Source of the DNA: DATLXU01 sp035575515
GTDB taxonomy: Bacteria; Acidobacteriota; Blastocatellia; UBA7656
Direction: 5' to 3'
Assembly (NCBI GenBank): GCA_035575515.1
Contig: DATLXU010000078.1
Span: 1-15,311 of the forward strand
Length of the DNA: 15,311 nt
Below the pieces are notes generated by a model. It did no database searches and had not been told where the DNA came from. It saw only the letters and a list, made by a program, of their open reading frames with translations. Positions 6,745 to 13,816 of this stretch are shown here, piece by piece. How positions within the stretch are numbered: the stretch's first letter is position 1; every line of letters begins with the position of its first letter. The translations under genes and the position numbers were made by a program.

Positions 6745-7401
6745 TTATTCATTTTGGCCGCGGGCGAGCATAATACTTGTTCCGTCGCCGCCCTCTTGCA
6801 TCACAACCATGATACCGCTTCCGGTCAATACGATCTTGCCTTCCTTGGATATTGTGTTCACGGGCGTGATTTTTTCCCTGTACCACTGAGAGACTTTGCC
6901 AATAGGATCAGATGTTCGCAACTGAACCAGTCCTCCCTCTCCATCTCCCATTCTCATAACGACATCTGCGCCGGGATAAAACAGATCGTCCGAAACTGCT
7001 GTTGGAGCGCCGGGCGCGGCGGGAGGCATCGGCGGCTGAATCACGGTTGTCCTGCCGCCTGCGGGTTTGCCTGGCCTGTTGTTCATCAAGATCACAACAA
7101 GAACGGCGACGGCAACTAGTAAGACGGCTACGGCGGCTGCGAGTATCGTCACGGTTTTCTTCTGGCGCTGTGATTCAAGACCACTCGTTGATGGAGCGGG
7201 AGCAGAGAGCGACGCTGGCGGATTGTAGGTCGGCGATGTAGGCGCCGAGTTTGTGTATCGAGTGGATGCTTCGATTCGCTCAGGTTCTTCGAGCGTTCGA
7301 GTCGTCGCCTCTGACGCATCGAGCGGCTGGCCGCAACGGCGGCAGAACTTCGTGCCGTATTCTGTGGTCGCTCCGCAATTCGGACAGGTCGCGTTCGCCA
7401 T
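6745..7401 (-). CDS. Zinc-ribbon membrane protein
   Basis: A 218-residue protein of unknown role. It opens with a zinc ribbon, CPNCG (C6, C9) and CRRCGQPL (C20, C23). A proline/serine/threonine-rich linker follows, then one membrane helix at about 83-106 (TVTILAAAVAVLLVAVAVLV). A second proline-rich linker (GGRTTVIQPPMPPAAPGAP) leads to a C-terminal domain of about 85 residues with DLFYPGADVVMRMGDGEG and QWYREKI. With the ribbon inside, the C-terminal domain would lie outside the membrane. The C-terminal part resembles small secreted domains of unknown function. Divergent from purL, with 179 bases between them. Confidence 0.8.
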   Translation of the reverse strand: MANATCPNCGATTEYGTKFCRRCGQPLDASEATTRTLEEPERIEASTRYTNSAPTSPTYNPPASLSAPAPSTSGLESQRQKKTVTILAAAVAVLLVAVAVLVVILMNNRPGKPAGGRTTVIQPPMPPAAPGAPTAVSDDLFYPGADVVMRMGDGEGGLVQLRTSDPIGKVSQWYREKITPVNTISKEGKIVLTGSGIMVVMQEGGDGTSIMLARGQNE

Positions 7402-7580
7402 AAGAATTAAGATTAAGTGACCGGCAAATAATTGCGCAAGCGCCGCGCCCGAAGCGAATCACAAGCGCTGATTGCGCGCCGAGGCAGATTGACAGTTCAG
7501 CAACTTGATAAAGCATCACCTGTCGGTTAGCATATCCCTCAATCAATTCCGTCCACTTTTGTTGAACAGGGCACGCCGAT

Positions 7581-9878
7581 ATGAACGAACCTGCTATTAC
7601 CACTGAACTCATACGCAGTCACGGACTCACAGACGAAGAATACAAGCGCATCAAGGAACTATTAGGCCGCGAGCCTACGTTCACCGAGCTTGGCATCTTT
7701 TCGGTCATGTGGTCGGAGCACTGCTCTTATAAATCATCGAAAATCCACCTCAAGCGATTGCCGACTAAGGGCAATGCAATCCTTCAAGGGCCGGGCGAAA
7801 ACGCCGGAGTGATTGACATAGGCGGCGGGCTTGCCGCTGCGTTCAAAATCGAATCGCACAATCACCCGTCGTTCATCGAGCCATATCAAGGCGCGGCAAC
7901 AGGAGTGGGCGGCATACTCCGCGACGTCTTCACGATGGGCGCGCGCCCGCTCGCCTCGATGAACTCGCTCCACTTCGGCCCGTTCACCGCGAGCGCAAAT
8001 GCTTCTGATGAAGAGAGAGCGACTGCCGCGCGCAACCGCTCGATCATGGCCGGAGTCGTAAAGGGAATCGGCGACTACGGCAATGCGTTCGGCTGCCCGA
8101 CAATCGGCGGCGAAGTGCGATTCGCAGATTGCTATTCAAAGAATCCGCTCGTCAATGCGTTCACGCTCGGCATACTGCGCAAGGATCAGATTTTCTATGG
8201 CCGCGCGGCTGGCGTCGGAAATCCTGTCATCTACGTCGGCGCAAAGACAGGGCGCGACGGCATTCACGGCGCGACGATGGCTTCGGAGGAATTCGGCGAA
8301 GAGGCTCAATCGAAACGCCCAACGGTTCAGGTGGGCGACCCGTTTCTTGAAAAGTTATTGCTCGAAGCCTGCCTCGAAGCAATGCGGGCGGGCGCGATTG
8401 TCGGCATTCAAGACATGGGCGCGGCAGGGCTGACAAGCTCGTCCAGCGAGATGGGCGCGCGCGCGGGCAACGGCATCGAGATTGATGTTGATTTGGTGCC
8501 GCAGCGCGAAACCGGCATGACTCCTTATGAAATCATGTTGAGCGAATCGCAGGAACGCATGCTCATCGTTGCAGCCGCCGGGCGCGAGCGCCAGGTGCTG
8601 GATATTTTCAAGAAGTGGGAGCTTGATGCCGTAGTGATTGGCCGCGTCACCAATGACGGCCACCTGCGCGTGAAAAAAGGCGGCGAGACAGTCGCTAACA
8701 TTCCAAACTCCGCGCTCACGGATGCGGCTCCGGTTTACCGCCGACCCATCAAGAGACCCGAACCTGCGATTTCAATTGAAGAGGTCAGTCAGGTTGAATC
8801 CAGCCTTGAAGAACTGGATTCGACTTTCATGCGAATCATCACAAGCCCGACCATTGCGTCGAAAGAGTGGGTCTATCGCCAGTACGATCACATGGTGCGC
8901 ACGAACACGGTTGTGTTTCCCGGCTCGGATGCGGCTGTGATTCGCATTAAAGAGACTCGCCGCGCGCTTGCTATGACTTTGGATTCAAACGCGCGCTACT
9001 GCAAGGTTGATCCGCGAGCGGGCGCGCGACTGGTCATCGCCGAAGCGTGCCGAAATCTCGTGGCAAGCGGCGGGCGGCCCGTCGCGCTGACGAACTGTTT
9101 GAACTTTGCCTCGCCCGAACGAGCCGAAGTGATGTGGCAATTCAGCGAAGTCGTTGACGGCATGGCAGAAGCGTGCGCGGCGTTCGGCACGCCTGTCACT
9201 GGCGGCAATGTCAGCTTTTATAACGAGACGGAAGGGCGCGGCATTTATCCAACGCCCGTAATCGGCATGGTTGGGATTGTCGAAGACCTGCGCCACATCA
9301 CGACTCAATGGTTCAAGGCGGAAGGCCGCGCCATTATGCTGCTCGGCGCAACCGCAGACGATCTAGGCGCGAGCGAATATGCCGACGTGATGCTTGGCCG
9401 AGTTGAAGGGCGCGTGCCGCAACTCGATCTTGACCTTGAGCGACGAGTTCAGGAAGCGTGCTTGAAGATCATTCAAGCGGGGCTGGTCGAGTCTGCGCAC
9501 GATTGCTCGGACGGCGGATTGAGCATCGCCATTGCAGAGTGCGCATTTTCGAGTTACCGGCGAGCGGCCATCGGATGCGAAGTGAATCTCGAAGGCGACC
9601 TGTCGGCTGCCGCGTTGCTGTTTTCCGAATCGCCGTCTCGAATAATCGTTTCGGCTGCCGAGAGCAACGTCGAGCAGATTTTAGAAGCGGCGCGCGAGCG
9701 CAACATCGCGGCTGCGGTGATAGGATGGACGGGCGGCGAGCGATTCGTGATTAAAGTTAACGGCGAGACGGTTATCAATCGAAGCGTAGCCGAAGTTGAA
9801 CAGGCCTGGCGCAGCGTATTGCCTTCAGCGCTCGAAATCGCTTCGCTCGTTGCGGCGGAAGAAGGCCTGACGAGTTAA
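7581..9878 (+). CDS. purL: Phosphoribosylformylglycinamidine synthase subunit PurL
   Basis: PurL makes FGAM from FGAR, ATP and ammonia delivered by PurQ, in a complex with PurS: step four of purine synthesis. The 765-residue length fits the small PurL that works with PurQ/PurS, without a fused glutaminase. Seen motifs: WSEHCSYKSSK (44-54), the nucleotide-site segment FKIESHNHPSFIEP (88-101), YQGAATGVGGILRD (102-115), VGIQDMGAAGLTSSSSEMG and, in the second half, ESAHDCSDGGLSIAIAE. ATG 7581 gives the usual N-terminus (RSHGLTDEEYKRI); its ribosome site is weak. Neither purQ nor purS is next to it, so the subunits must be encoded elsewhere. Confidence 0.98.
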   Translation: MNEPAITTELIRSHGLTDEEYKRIKELLGREPTFTELGIFSVMWSEHCSYKSSKIHLKRLPTKGNAILQGPGENAGVIDIGGGLAAAFKIESHNHPSFIEPYQGAATGVGGILRDVFTMGARPLASMNSLHFGPFTASANASDEERATAARNRSIMAGVVKGIGDYGNAFGCPTIGGEVRFADCYSKNPLVNAFTLGILRKDQIFYGRAAGVGNPVIYVGAKTGRDGIHGATMASEEFGEEAQSKRPTVQVGDPFLEKLLLEACLEAMRAGAIVGIQDMGAAGLTSSSSEMGARAGNGIEIDVDLVPQRETGMTPYEIMLSESQERMLIVAAAGRERQVLDIFKKWELDAVVIGRVTNDGHLRVKKGGETVANIPNSALTDAAPVYRRPIKRPEPAISIEEVSQVESSLEELDSTFMRIITSPTIASKEWVYRQYDHMVRTNTVVFPGSDAAVIRIKETRRALAMTLDSNARYCKVDPRAGARLVIAEACRNLVASGGRPVALTNCLNFASPERAEVMWQFSEVVDGMAEACAAFGTPVTGGNVSFYNETEGRGIYPTPVIGMVGIVEDLRHITTQWFKAEGRAIMLLGATADDLGASEYADVMLGRVEGRVPQLDLDLERRVQEACLKIIQAGLVESAHDCSDGGLSIAIAECAFSSYRRAAIGCEVNLEGDLSAAALLFSESPSRIIVSAAESNVEQILEAARERNIAAAVIGWTGGERFVIKVNGETVINRSVAEVEQAWRSVLPSALEIASLVAAEEGLTS

Positions 9879-9930
9879 GCCGCTAGCGCAATGCGTTATC
9901 CAGCAGTGCGACTTCGAGGAGATAAAGCGA

Positions 9931-10317
9931 ATGAGCAGCGAAGCCCTGGCGCAGTTTGCAAATCAAAAATACCTGAGTCTGGAAAGCTATCGAAAGAGCG
10001 GCGTGGCCGTTGCCGTGCCTGTGTGGTTCGCTGAGGATGACGGCAGGCTTTACATCTACTCGCTTGCCGATGCGGGCAAAGTTAAGCGCATACGCAATAA
10101 CGCGCGAGTGCGAATCGCGCCGTGCGATGTGCGAGGCAGGGTAATAGGCGACTGGGTTGACGCGCGGGCGCGAATAGTGGAAGGCAGCGAAGCGGCGCAT
10201 GGGATGGATTTGCTCACTCGAAAATACGGCCTGGTAAAGAAAGTCTTCGACCTTTTGCACAAGCTGCGGCGAGGAAAGCGCGCGGTGATTGCGATTGAGC
10301 CGGACGGCGAGAAGTGA
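9931..10317 (+). CDS. PPOX-class (F420-type) flavin/deazaflavin-binding protein
   Basis: A 128-residue split-barrel protein of the pyridoxamine-phosphate-oxidase-like superfamily. It shows LAQFANQKYLSLESYRKSGVAVAVPVWFA at the start, then GRLYIYSLADAGKVKRIRNN, VRIAPCDVRG and a C-terminal GKRAVIAIEPDG. The K-V-K-R-I-R-N-N and IAPCD..G pattern is what I associate with the Rv2061-like group annotated as PPOX-class F420-dependent oxidoreductases; FMN or heme binding cannot be excluded. ATG 9931 has a clear GAGGAGAT site. It sits 52 bases after purL on the same strand and may be co-transcribed. No F420-synthesis gene is in the window. The substrate is unknown. Confidence 0.85.
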   Translation: MSSEALAQFANQKYLSLESYRKSGVAVAVPVWFAEDDGRLYIYSLADAGKVKRIRNNARVRIAPCDVRGRVIGDWVDARARIVEGSEAAHGMDLLTRKYGLVKKVFDLLHKLRRGKRAVIAIEPDGEK

Positions 10318-10357
10318 TCTGAAAAAGCGATGCGCTCAATCATTTCATGAAGCCGTT

Positions 10358-10387
10358 TTGACAATTCAAAGCGCCGTCAGATAAGAT
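10358..10387 (+). promoter_or_regulatory. Sigma-70-like promoter of tRNA-Pro
   Basis: A perfect TTGACA at 10358-10363 is followed, after 18 bases, by TAAGAT at 10382-10387 (four of six matches). The expected start at about 10394 lies nine bases before the mature tRNA. Confidence 0.55.
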
Positions 10388-10402
10388 ATTCATTCGCCAA
10401 GA

Positions 10403-10476
10403 CGGGGCGTAGCGCAGCCTGGTAGCGCACCTGGTTCGGGACCAGGGGGTCGTTGGTTCAAATCCAATCGCCCCGA
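10403..10476 (+). tRNA. tRNA-Pro (anticodon CGG)
   Basis: A complete cloverleaf of 74 bases. The acceptor stem is CGGGGCG with CGCCCCG, the D arm GCGC/GCGC with G18-G19 present, and the anticodon arm CCTGG-TTCGGGA-CCAGG, giving CGG. The T arm is GTTGG-TTCAAAT-CCAAT with one G-T pair. The discriminator is A, and CCA is not encoded (ACTT follows), so CCA is added afterwards. It has its own promoter and terminator. Confidence 0.97.
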
Positions 10477-10482
10477 CTTTCA

Positions 10483-10518
10483 AAACAAAAGCGGAGGCTT
10501 CGGCTTCCGCTTTTGTTT
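10483..10518 (+). terminator. Rho-independent terminator after tRNA-Pro
   Basis: AAACAAAAGCGGAGGC (10483-10498) pairs along 16 bases with GCTTCCGCTTTTGTTT (10503-10518), with one G-T pair, around a TTCG tetraloop. The T-rich right arm serves as the T tract. The A-rich left arm means it can also work from the other side. Confidence 0.9.
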
Positions 10519-10621
10519 ATCACGCTCTTCAGGCTCTAAACCTTTCGCGGTCAATTCCCATAAATCTTCAGATTTCAATTTGAGTCTTAGCGCCGCGATG
10601 CGCTACGCTGAAACTCATCCT

Positions 10622-10807
10622 ATGGATGCGTGCGTTCAAGTACTCGTGCGGGGGATAGTCCAGGGCGTTGGGTTCCGCACATTTATTTTCTCGCTGACCC
10701 GAAAGAAATCTCTCCGAGGCCGGGTCTTAAATAACACTACCGGTGTGCTCATTGATGTAGAAGGCGAGCGCGCCGCCATCGAGCAGTTCATCAATGAACT
10801 CAAATAA
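10622..10807 (+). pseudogene. hypF: hypF remnant: acylphosphatase domain only
   Basis: HypF makes the cyanide-ligand precursor (carbamoyl to HypE) for [NiFe]-hydrogenase; it is normally about 750 residues. Only the first 61 residues are here: VQVLVRGIVQGVGFRTFIFS, with the acylphosphatase Arg19 and an Asn at 37/38 (RVLNNTTGVLIDVEG), ending INELK and TAA. The Sua5-like, zinc-finger and carbamoyltransferase domains are missing. It is read as HypF and not as a free acylphosphatase because it lies ahead of hypD and hypE and its GVLIDVEG...AIEQFINEL text is HypF-like. ATG 10622 is chosen without a good ribosome site; in-frame starts also exist at 10580 (TTG) and 10598. Its end overlaps the next gene by 14 bases. 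Confidence 0.7.
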
Positions 10808-11333
10808 AGACGCGATCCTTGCCGCCTCGCTTGCAATGGCGAAGGCGTTCAATCGCGGCAATAAAATGCTCGTGTGCGGAAACGGCGGCTCGGCTACCGA
10901 CGCTCAGCATGTCGCGGTCGAGTTCATGCATCCCATCACCGTTGGCCGAAAAGCTCTGCCCGCAATCTGTCTTGCAAACGACATGGCGATGATGACGGCT
11001 GTTGCAAACGACGTGGGCTTTGCTGATGTATTCTCGCGGCAGATAATCGCGCTCGGATGCGAAGGCGATGTGCTGCTCGGAATCTCGACGAGCGGCAATT
11101 CCGAAAACCTGATTCATGCATTCGACACTGCGCGGCGCATAAATCTGATTACGATAGGCTACGCGGGCGATGACGGTGGCAGGATGAGGCAGCTAAGCGA
11201 GCGCGGGCTTATTGATTTTTTGTCTGACGGCTCCAACTTCGAGCATCCACCGAATCCAGGAAACGCACATGATGCTCTACCATATAATGTGGGACGTGGT
11301 TCACACGTTCTTGCAGCATCCTTCGCTGCTTGA
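10794..11333 (+). CDS. gmhA: Phosphoheptose-isomerase-like SIS protein, N-truncated and frameshifted
   Basis: This belongs to the sedoheptulose-7-phosphate isomerase (GmhA) type of SIS-domain proteins. It has GNKMLVCGNGGSATDAQHVAVEF, ALPAICLANDMAMMTAVANDVGF, VFSRQIIALG, the sugar-phosphate loop GISTSGNS and ITIGYAGDDGG. The family's first ~25-30 residues are missing. The frame as read ends at 11333 in unrelated residues. The true C-terminus, SSIHRIQETHMMLYHIMWD then VVHTFL, lies in the next frame and ends with TGA at 11353-11355, overlapping the hypD ATG by four bases. The switch maps to six T at 11216-11221. Within a hyp operon its job is unclear. I have some recollection of similar SIS genes beside hyp genes elsewhere. 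Confidence 0.75.
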   Translation: MNSNKDAILAASLAMAKAFNRGNKMLVCGNGGSATDAQHVAVEFMHPITVGRKALPAICLANDMAMMTAVANDVGFADVFSRQIIALGCEGDVLLGISTSGNSENLIHAFDTARRINLITIGYAGDDGGRMRQLSERGLIDFLSDGSNFEHPPNPGNAHDALPYNVGRGSHVLAASFAA

Positions 11334-11351
11334 AGATGAGGAAGTCACCAA

Positions 11352-11534
11352 ATGAAATTCGTTGACGAGTACAGGCAGGCAGAGCTTGCGCGCAGGCTCG
11401 CAGACCAGATTGCGCAGATGACCGATGGCCCGCTCAAGATCATGGAAATTTGCGGCGGCCACACTCACACGATCTTCAAATACGGCATTGAAGATTTGCT
11501 GCCGCCAAACATCGAGATGATTCAATCTCGATAG
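11352..11534 (+). pseudogene. hypD: hypD, N-terminal fragment
   Basis: HypD carries a [4Fe-4S] cluster and, with HypC and HypE, builds the Fe(CN)2CO unit of [NiFe]-hydrogenase. These first 57 residues are clear HypD: MKFVDEYRQAELARRLADQI, MEICGGHTHTIFKYGIEDLL and PPNIEMI, with the conserved cysteine of CGGHTH at residue 34. The family then continues with HGPGCPVC, but here the frame gives QSR and a TAG at 11532-11534. The rest of hypD resumes at 11525 in another frame. ATGA overlap with the isomerase gene indicates translational coupling in the original operon. Confidence 0.85.
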
Positions 11535-11572
11535 CCCGGCAGCCCGGCGTCATCTTCACGACCTTCGGAGAT

Positions 11573-12418
11573 ATGATGCGCGTTCCCGGCTCGAAGACGA
11601 ACCTGTTTGACGCGAAAGCCGCAGGCGCGGGCGTGCGCATGGTCTATTCGCCGCTCGACGCGCTTAAGATCGCAAAGAAGAATCCGGATCGTCACGTCGT
11701 CTTTCTCGCTCTTGGATTTGAAATGACAGCGCCTTCGACGGCGCTGACCGTGCTGCAGGCCGCAAAAGACGGCGTTACGAACTTCAGCGTCTTTTGCAAT
11801 CACATAATGATAGTTCCGGCGCTGAAGGCGATGCTCGATTCGCCTGACCTGAAACTAGACGGCTTTATCGGGCCGGGGCATGTGAGCACCGTCATAGGCA
11901 CGCGCTGCTACGAATTCGTCCCGAAAGAATATGGCAAGCCGCTTGTCGTATCGGGATTTGAGCCGCTCGATATTCTGCAATCGGTCTATCTGATCGTCAA
12001 ACAGACGGTCGAAGGCCGCGCAGAAGTTGAGAATCAATATTCGCGCGTCGTGCTGCGCGACGGGAATCGAAAGGCGCTTGAGGCTATCTTTGAAGTTTTC
12101 GAGCCGCGCGATTACTTCGAGTGGCGCGGGCTAGGCTCGATTGCGCACAGCGGCATGAAATTGCGCGCGAAGTACGCGGCGTTTGATGCGGAGGTGAAAT
12201 TTGAAGTGCCCGGCTTGCGCGTGGCTGACCCGAAGGCCTGCCAGTGTGGCGAGATTTTGAAAGGCGTGAAGAAGCCCTGGGAGTGTAAAGTTTTCGGCAC
12301 AGCCTGCACGCCTGAAACGCCGATAGGCTCCTGCATGGTCAGCTCAGAAGGCGCGTGCGCGGCTTATTACAACTTCGGGCGGCTGTCGAAGGTTGCCGAA
12401 AGATCAATGCAAGTTTAA
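11573..12418 (+). CDS. hypD: hypD, C-terminal part
   Basis: HypD-like sequence in this frame begins at 11525 (ISIARQPGVIFTTFGDMMRV), but the first ATG is 11573, giving 281 residues. It contains VYSPLDALKIAKKNPDRHVV, GFEMTAPSTA, FCNHIMIVPALKAML, GFIGPGHVSTVIG, GFEPLDILQ and the cysteine-rich end CQCGEILKG...CKVFGTACTPETPIGSC, which holds the cluster ligands. Between residue Ile57 of the N-terminal part and this frame the family has about 18 residues including GPGCPVC, absent here. Without that motif the protein should not work in ligand assembly. No ribosome site precedes 11573. The stop TAA lies at the foot of an inverted repeat. Confidence 0.85.
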   Translation: MMRVPGSKTNLFDAKAAGAGVRMVYSPLDALKIAKKNPDRHVVFLALGFEMTAPSTALTVLQAAKDGVTNFSVFCNHIMIVPALKAMLDSPDLKLDGFIGPGHVSTVIGTRCYEFVPKEYGKPLVVSGFEPLDILQSVYLIVKQTVEGRAEVENQYSRVVLRDGNRKALEAIFEVFEPRDYFEWRGLGSIAHSGMKLRAKYAAFDAEVKFEVPGLRVADPKACQCGEILKGVKKPWECKVFGTACTPETPIGSCMVSSEGACAAYYNFGRLSKVAERSMQV

Positions 12419-12489
12419 TCCACGAAGGACACGAAGAATGGTAAAACAACGGAGAAGAATCTTTGTGCTTCTTCGTGCCCTTCGTGGAT
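12418..12489. repeat. Inverted repeat of the CACGAAGGA type between hypD and hypE
   Basis: Arms of 21 bases at 12418-12438 and 12469-12489 pair with a single mismatch around a 30-base loop. The left arm begins ATCCACGAAGGACACGAAG; the right ends CCCTTCGTGGAT. Each arm is two copies of a nine-base word. The first base of the left arm is the last base of the hypD stop codon. It lies inside the operon with no T run after it, so it may mark a processing or attenuation point rather than a full stop. Confidence 0.8.
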
Positions 12490-12498
12490 GGATAGAAA

Positions 12499-13626
12499 AT
12501 GGCTAATGAATTCTCGCCTTCGCCGCTGTTTGAGCGAGTAGAAAGGGCGCGGCGAAGAAGGCGAAAGATAAAAGAGACTCACATAACGCTTGCGCACGGC
12601 AGCGGTGGCCGCGCTATGCATGAGCTTGTCGAAGGATTGTTCCTTGAGCACTTGAGAAACCCGCTGCTTGAGATGATGGAAGACCAGGCGGTCTTTGAAG
12701 TCGGCAGCGAAGTCGCGCCCGGCGAGACAGCGGGTCGTGTGAGGCTCGCATTCACGACTGATTCATTCGTGGTTGACCCGATATTTTTCCCCGGAGGCGA
12801 CATCGGCAAGCTCGCCGTTCACGGCACGGTCAGCGATCTTGCGATGAGCGGCGCGCGCCCGCTCTATCTTTCCGCAGGTTTCATACTCGAAGAAGGATTT
12901 CCAATCGAAGATTTGAAACTCATACTCGAATCCATGCGCGCGGCGGCTCTTGAGGCTGGCGTCGAAGTGGTCACGGGCGACACCAAAGTCGTGCAGAAGG
13001 AAAGCGCCGATAAGATATTCATCAACACGGCTGGCATCGGAGTGATTGAGCGTCCCGTTCAAATATCTGCATCACGAGCGCAAGTTGGCGACAAAGTCAT
13101 ATTGAGCGGCGCGATTGGCGATCACGGCACGACCATCATGATTGCGCGGGGCGAGCTTGAGCTTGAAACAGATATTGAAAGCGACAGCGCGCCGCTCAAT
13201 TCTCTCGTGCAGGAAATGATTGACGAAGCAGTTCGCGTTGCGGCGGTGGATGCAATTCGCTCGCTGCGCGACCCGACGCGCGGCGGCGTGGCGACTACGC
13301 TAAACGAGTTCGCTCTGGCTTCCGATGTCTGCATACAAATTTACGAAGATCGCATCCCTGTGCGCGAAGAGGTTCACGGCGCGTGCGAAATCTTAGGACT
13401 TGACCCGCTCTACGTCGCTAACGAGGGAAAACTCGTTGCAATAGTCGCGCCTGAGCTGGCCGACGCAATCGTCGCGCGGATGAGAGAGAACCGCTTGGGC
13501 CGGGATGCCTGCATAATAGGCGAAGTTAAAGACGAGCCGAATGGAATCGTGGCGATGCAGACGAGCTTCGGCGGCACTCGCATAGTTGATATGCTCGCGG
13601 GCGAGCAGTTGCCGAGAATATGTTGA
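12499..13626 (+). CDS. hypE: Hydrogenase maturation protein HypE
   Basis: HypE accepts a carbamoyl group from HypF on its C-terminal cysteine and dehydrates it with ATP to a thiocyanate that donates CN to iron on HypC-HypD. The 375-residue protein shows ITLAHGSGGRAMHEL, the acidic FTTDSFVVDPIFFPGGDIG, AVHGTVSDLAMSGARP, GDTKVVQKE, the ADP-site LRDPTRGGVATTLNE and the C-terminal PRIC with the carrier cysteine. It is apparently intact. About 22 arginine-rich residues precede the usual start (MANEFSPSP...RRRRRK); ATG 12499 is the only in-frame start before the conserved region. The neighbours it needs are broken (hypF, hypD) or not seen (hypC). Confidence 0.95.
   Translation: MANEFSPSPLFERVERARRRRRKIKETHITLAHGSGGRAMHELVEGLFLEHLRNPLLEMMEDQAVFEVGSEVAPGETAGRVRLAFTTDSFVVDPIFFPGGDIGKLAVHGTVSDLAMSGARPLYLSAGFILEEGFPIEDLKLILESMRAAALEAGVEVVTGDTKVVQKESADKIFINTAGIGVIERPVQISASRAQVGDKVILSGAIGDHGTTIMIARGELELETDIESDSAPLNSLVQEMIDEAVRVAAVDAIRSLRDPTRGGVATTLNEFALASDVCIQIYEDRIPVREEVHGACEILGLDPLYVANEGKLVAIVAPELADAIVARMRENRLGRDACIIGEVKDEPNGIVAMQTSFGGTRIVDMLAGEQLPRIC
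12515..12563. repeat. Hairpin inside the hypE N-terminal extension
   Basis: CGCCTTCGCCGC (12515-12526) pairs with GCGGCGAAGAAGGCG (12549-12563) apart from a three-base bulge. It encodes the non-conserved arginine-rich leader of HypE and follows the longer inverted repeat at 12418-12489. It may be a second repeat that became coding, or a fold affecting hypE translation. Confidence 0.45.
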
Positions 13627-13696
13627 GCGCACCGATAATGGTTTTGACAGTCGGCCCTCAATCACCTTCGCACGCTTCACTGGCTTTCTCGCGATC

Positions 13697-13726
13697 TTCA
13701 CATTTAGATATATCGTCTGCTAGACT
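13697..13726 (+). promoter_or_regulatory. Possible promoter for acyP and apt
   Basis: TTCACA (13697-13702) and TAGACT (13721-13726) are 18 bases apart in an AT-rich part of the 190-base gap between hypE and acyP. Matches are five and four of six. Nothing else in this gap is recognisable. Confidence 0.25.
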
Positions 13727-13816
13727 CACCACTCGAACAAATAGAATGGGAAATCAAAAGCGCGTTGTCTCAATCATGAATCGGGCGAGAATTGTGAACC
13801 ACAAATTGGATTGTGT

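Noticed and set aside
7402..7580. Promoter for purL from TTGACA near 7488
   Set aside because: No acceptable -10 box lies 16-18 bases downstream, so a site cannot be supported in this gap.
7280..7612. Minus-strand open frame of 110 codons spanning the zinc-ribbon/purL gap
   Set aside because: It overlaps the starts of two well-supported divergent genes and its residues show no domain pattern.
10622..10807. Reading the hypF piece as a complete free acylphosphatase
   Set aside because: It is shorter than acylphosphatases, lacks their C-terminal strand, and sits ahead of hypD and hypE with HypF-like wording; a genuine acylphosphatase is at 13817.
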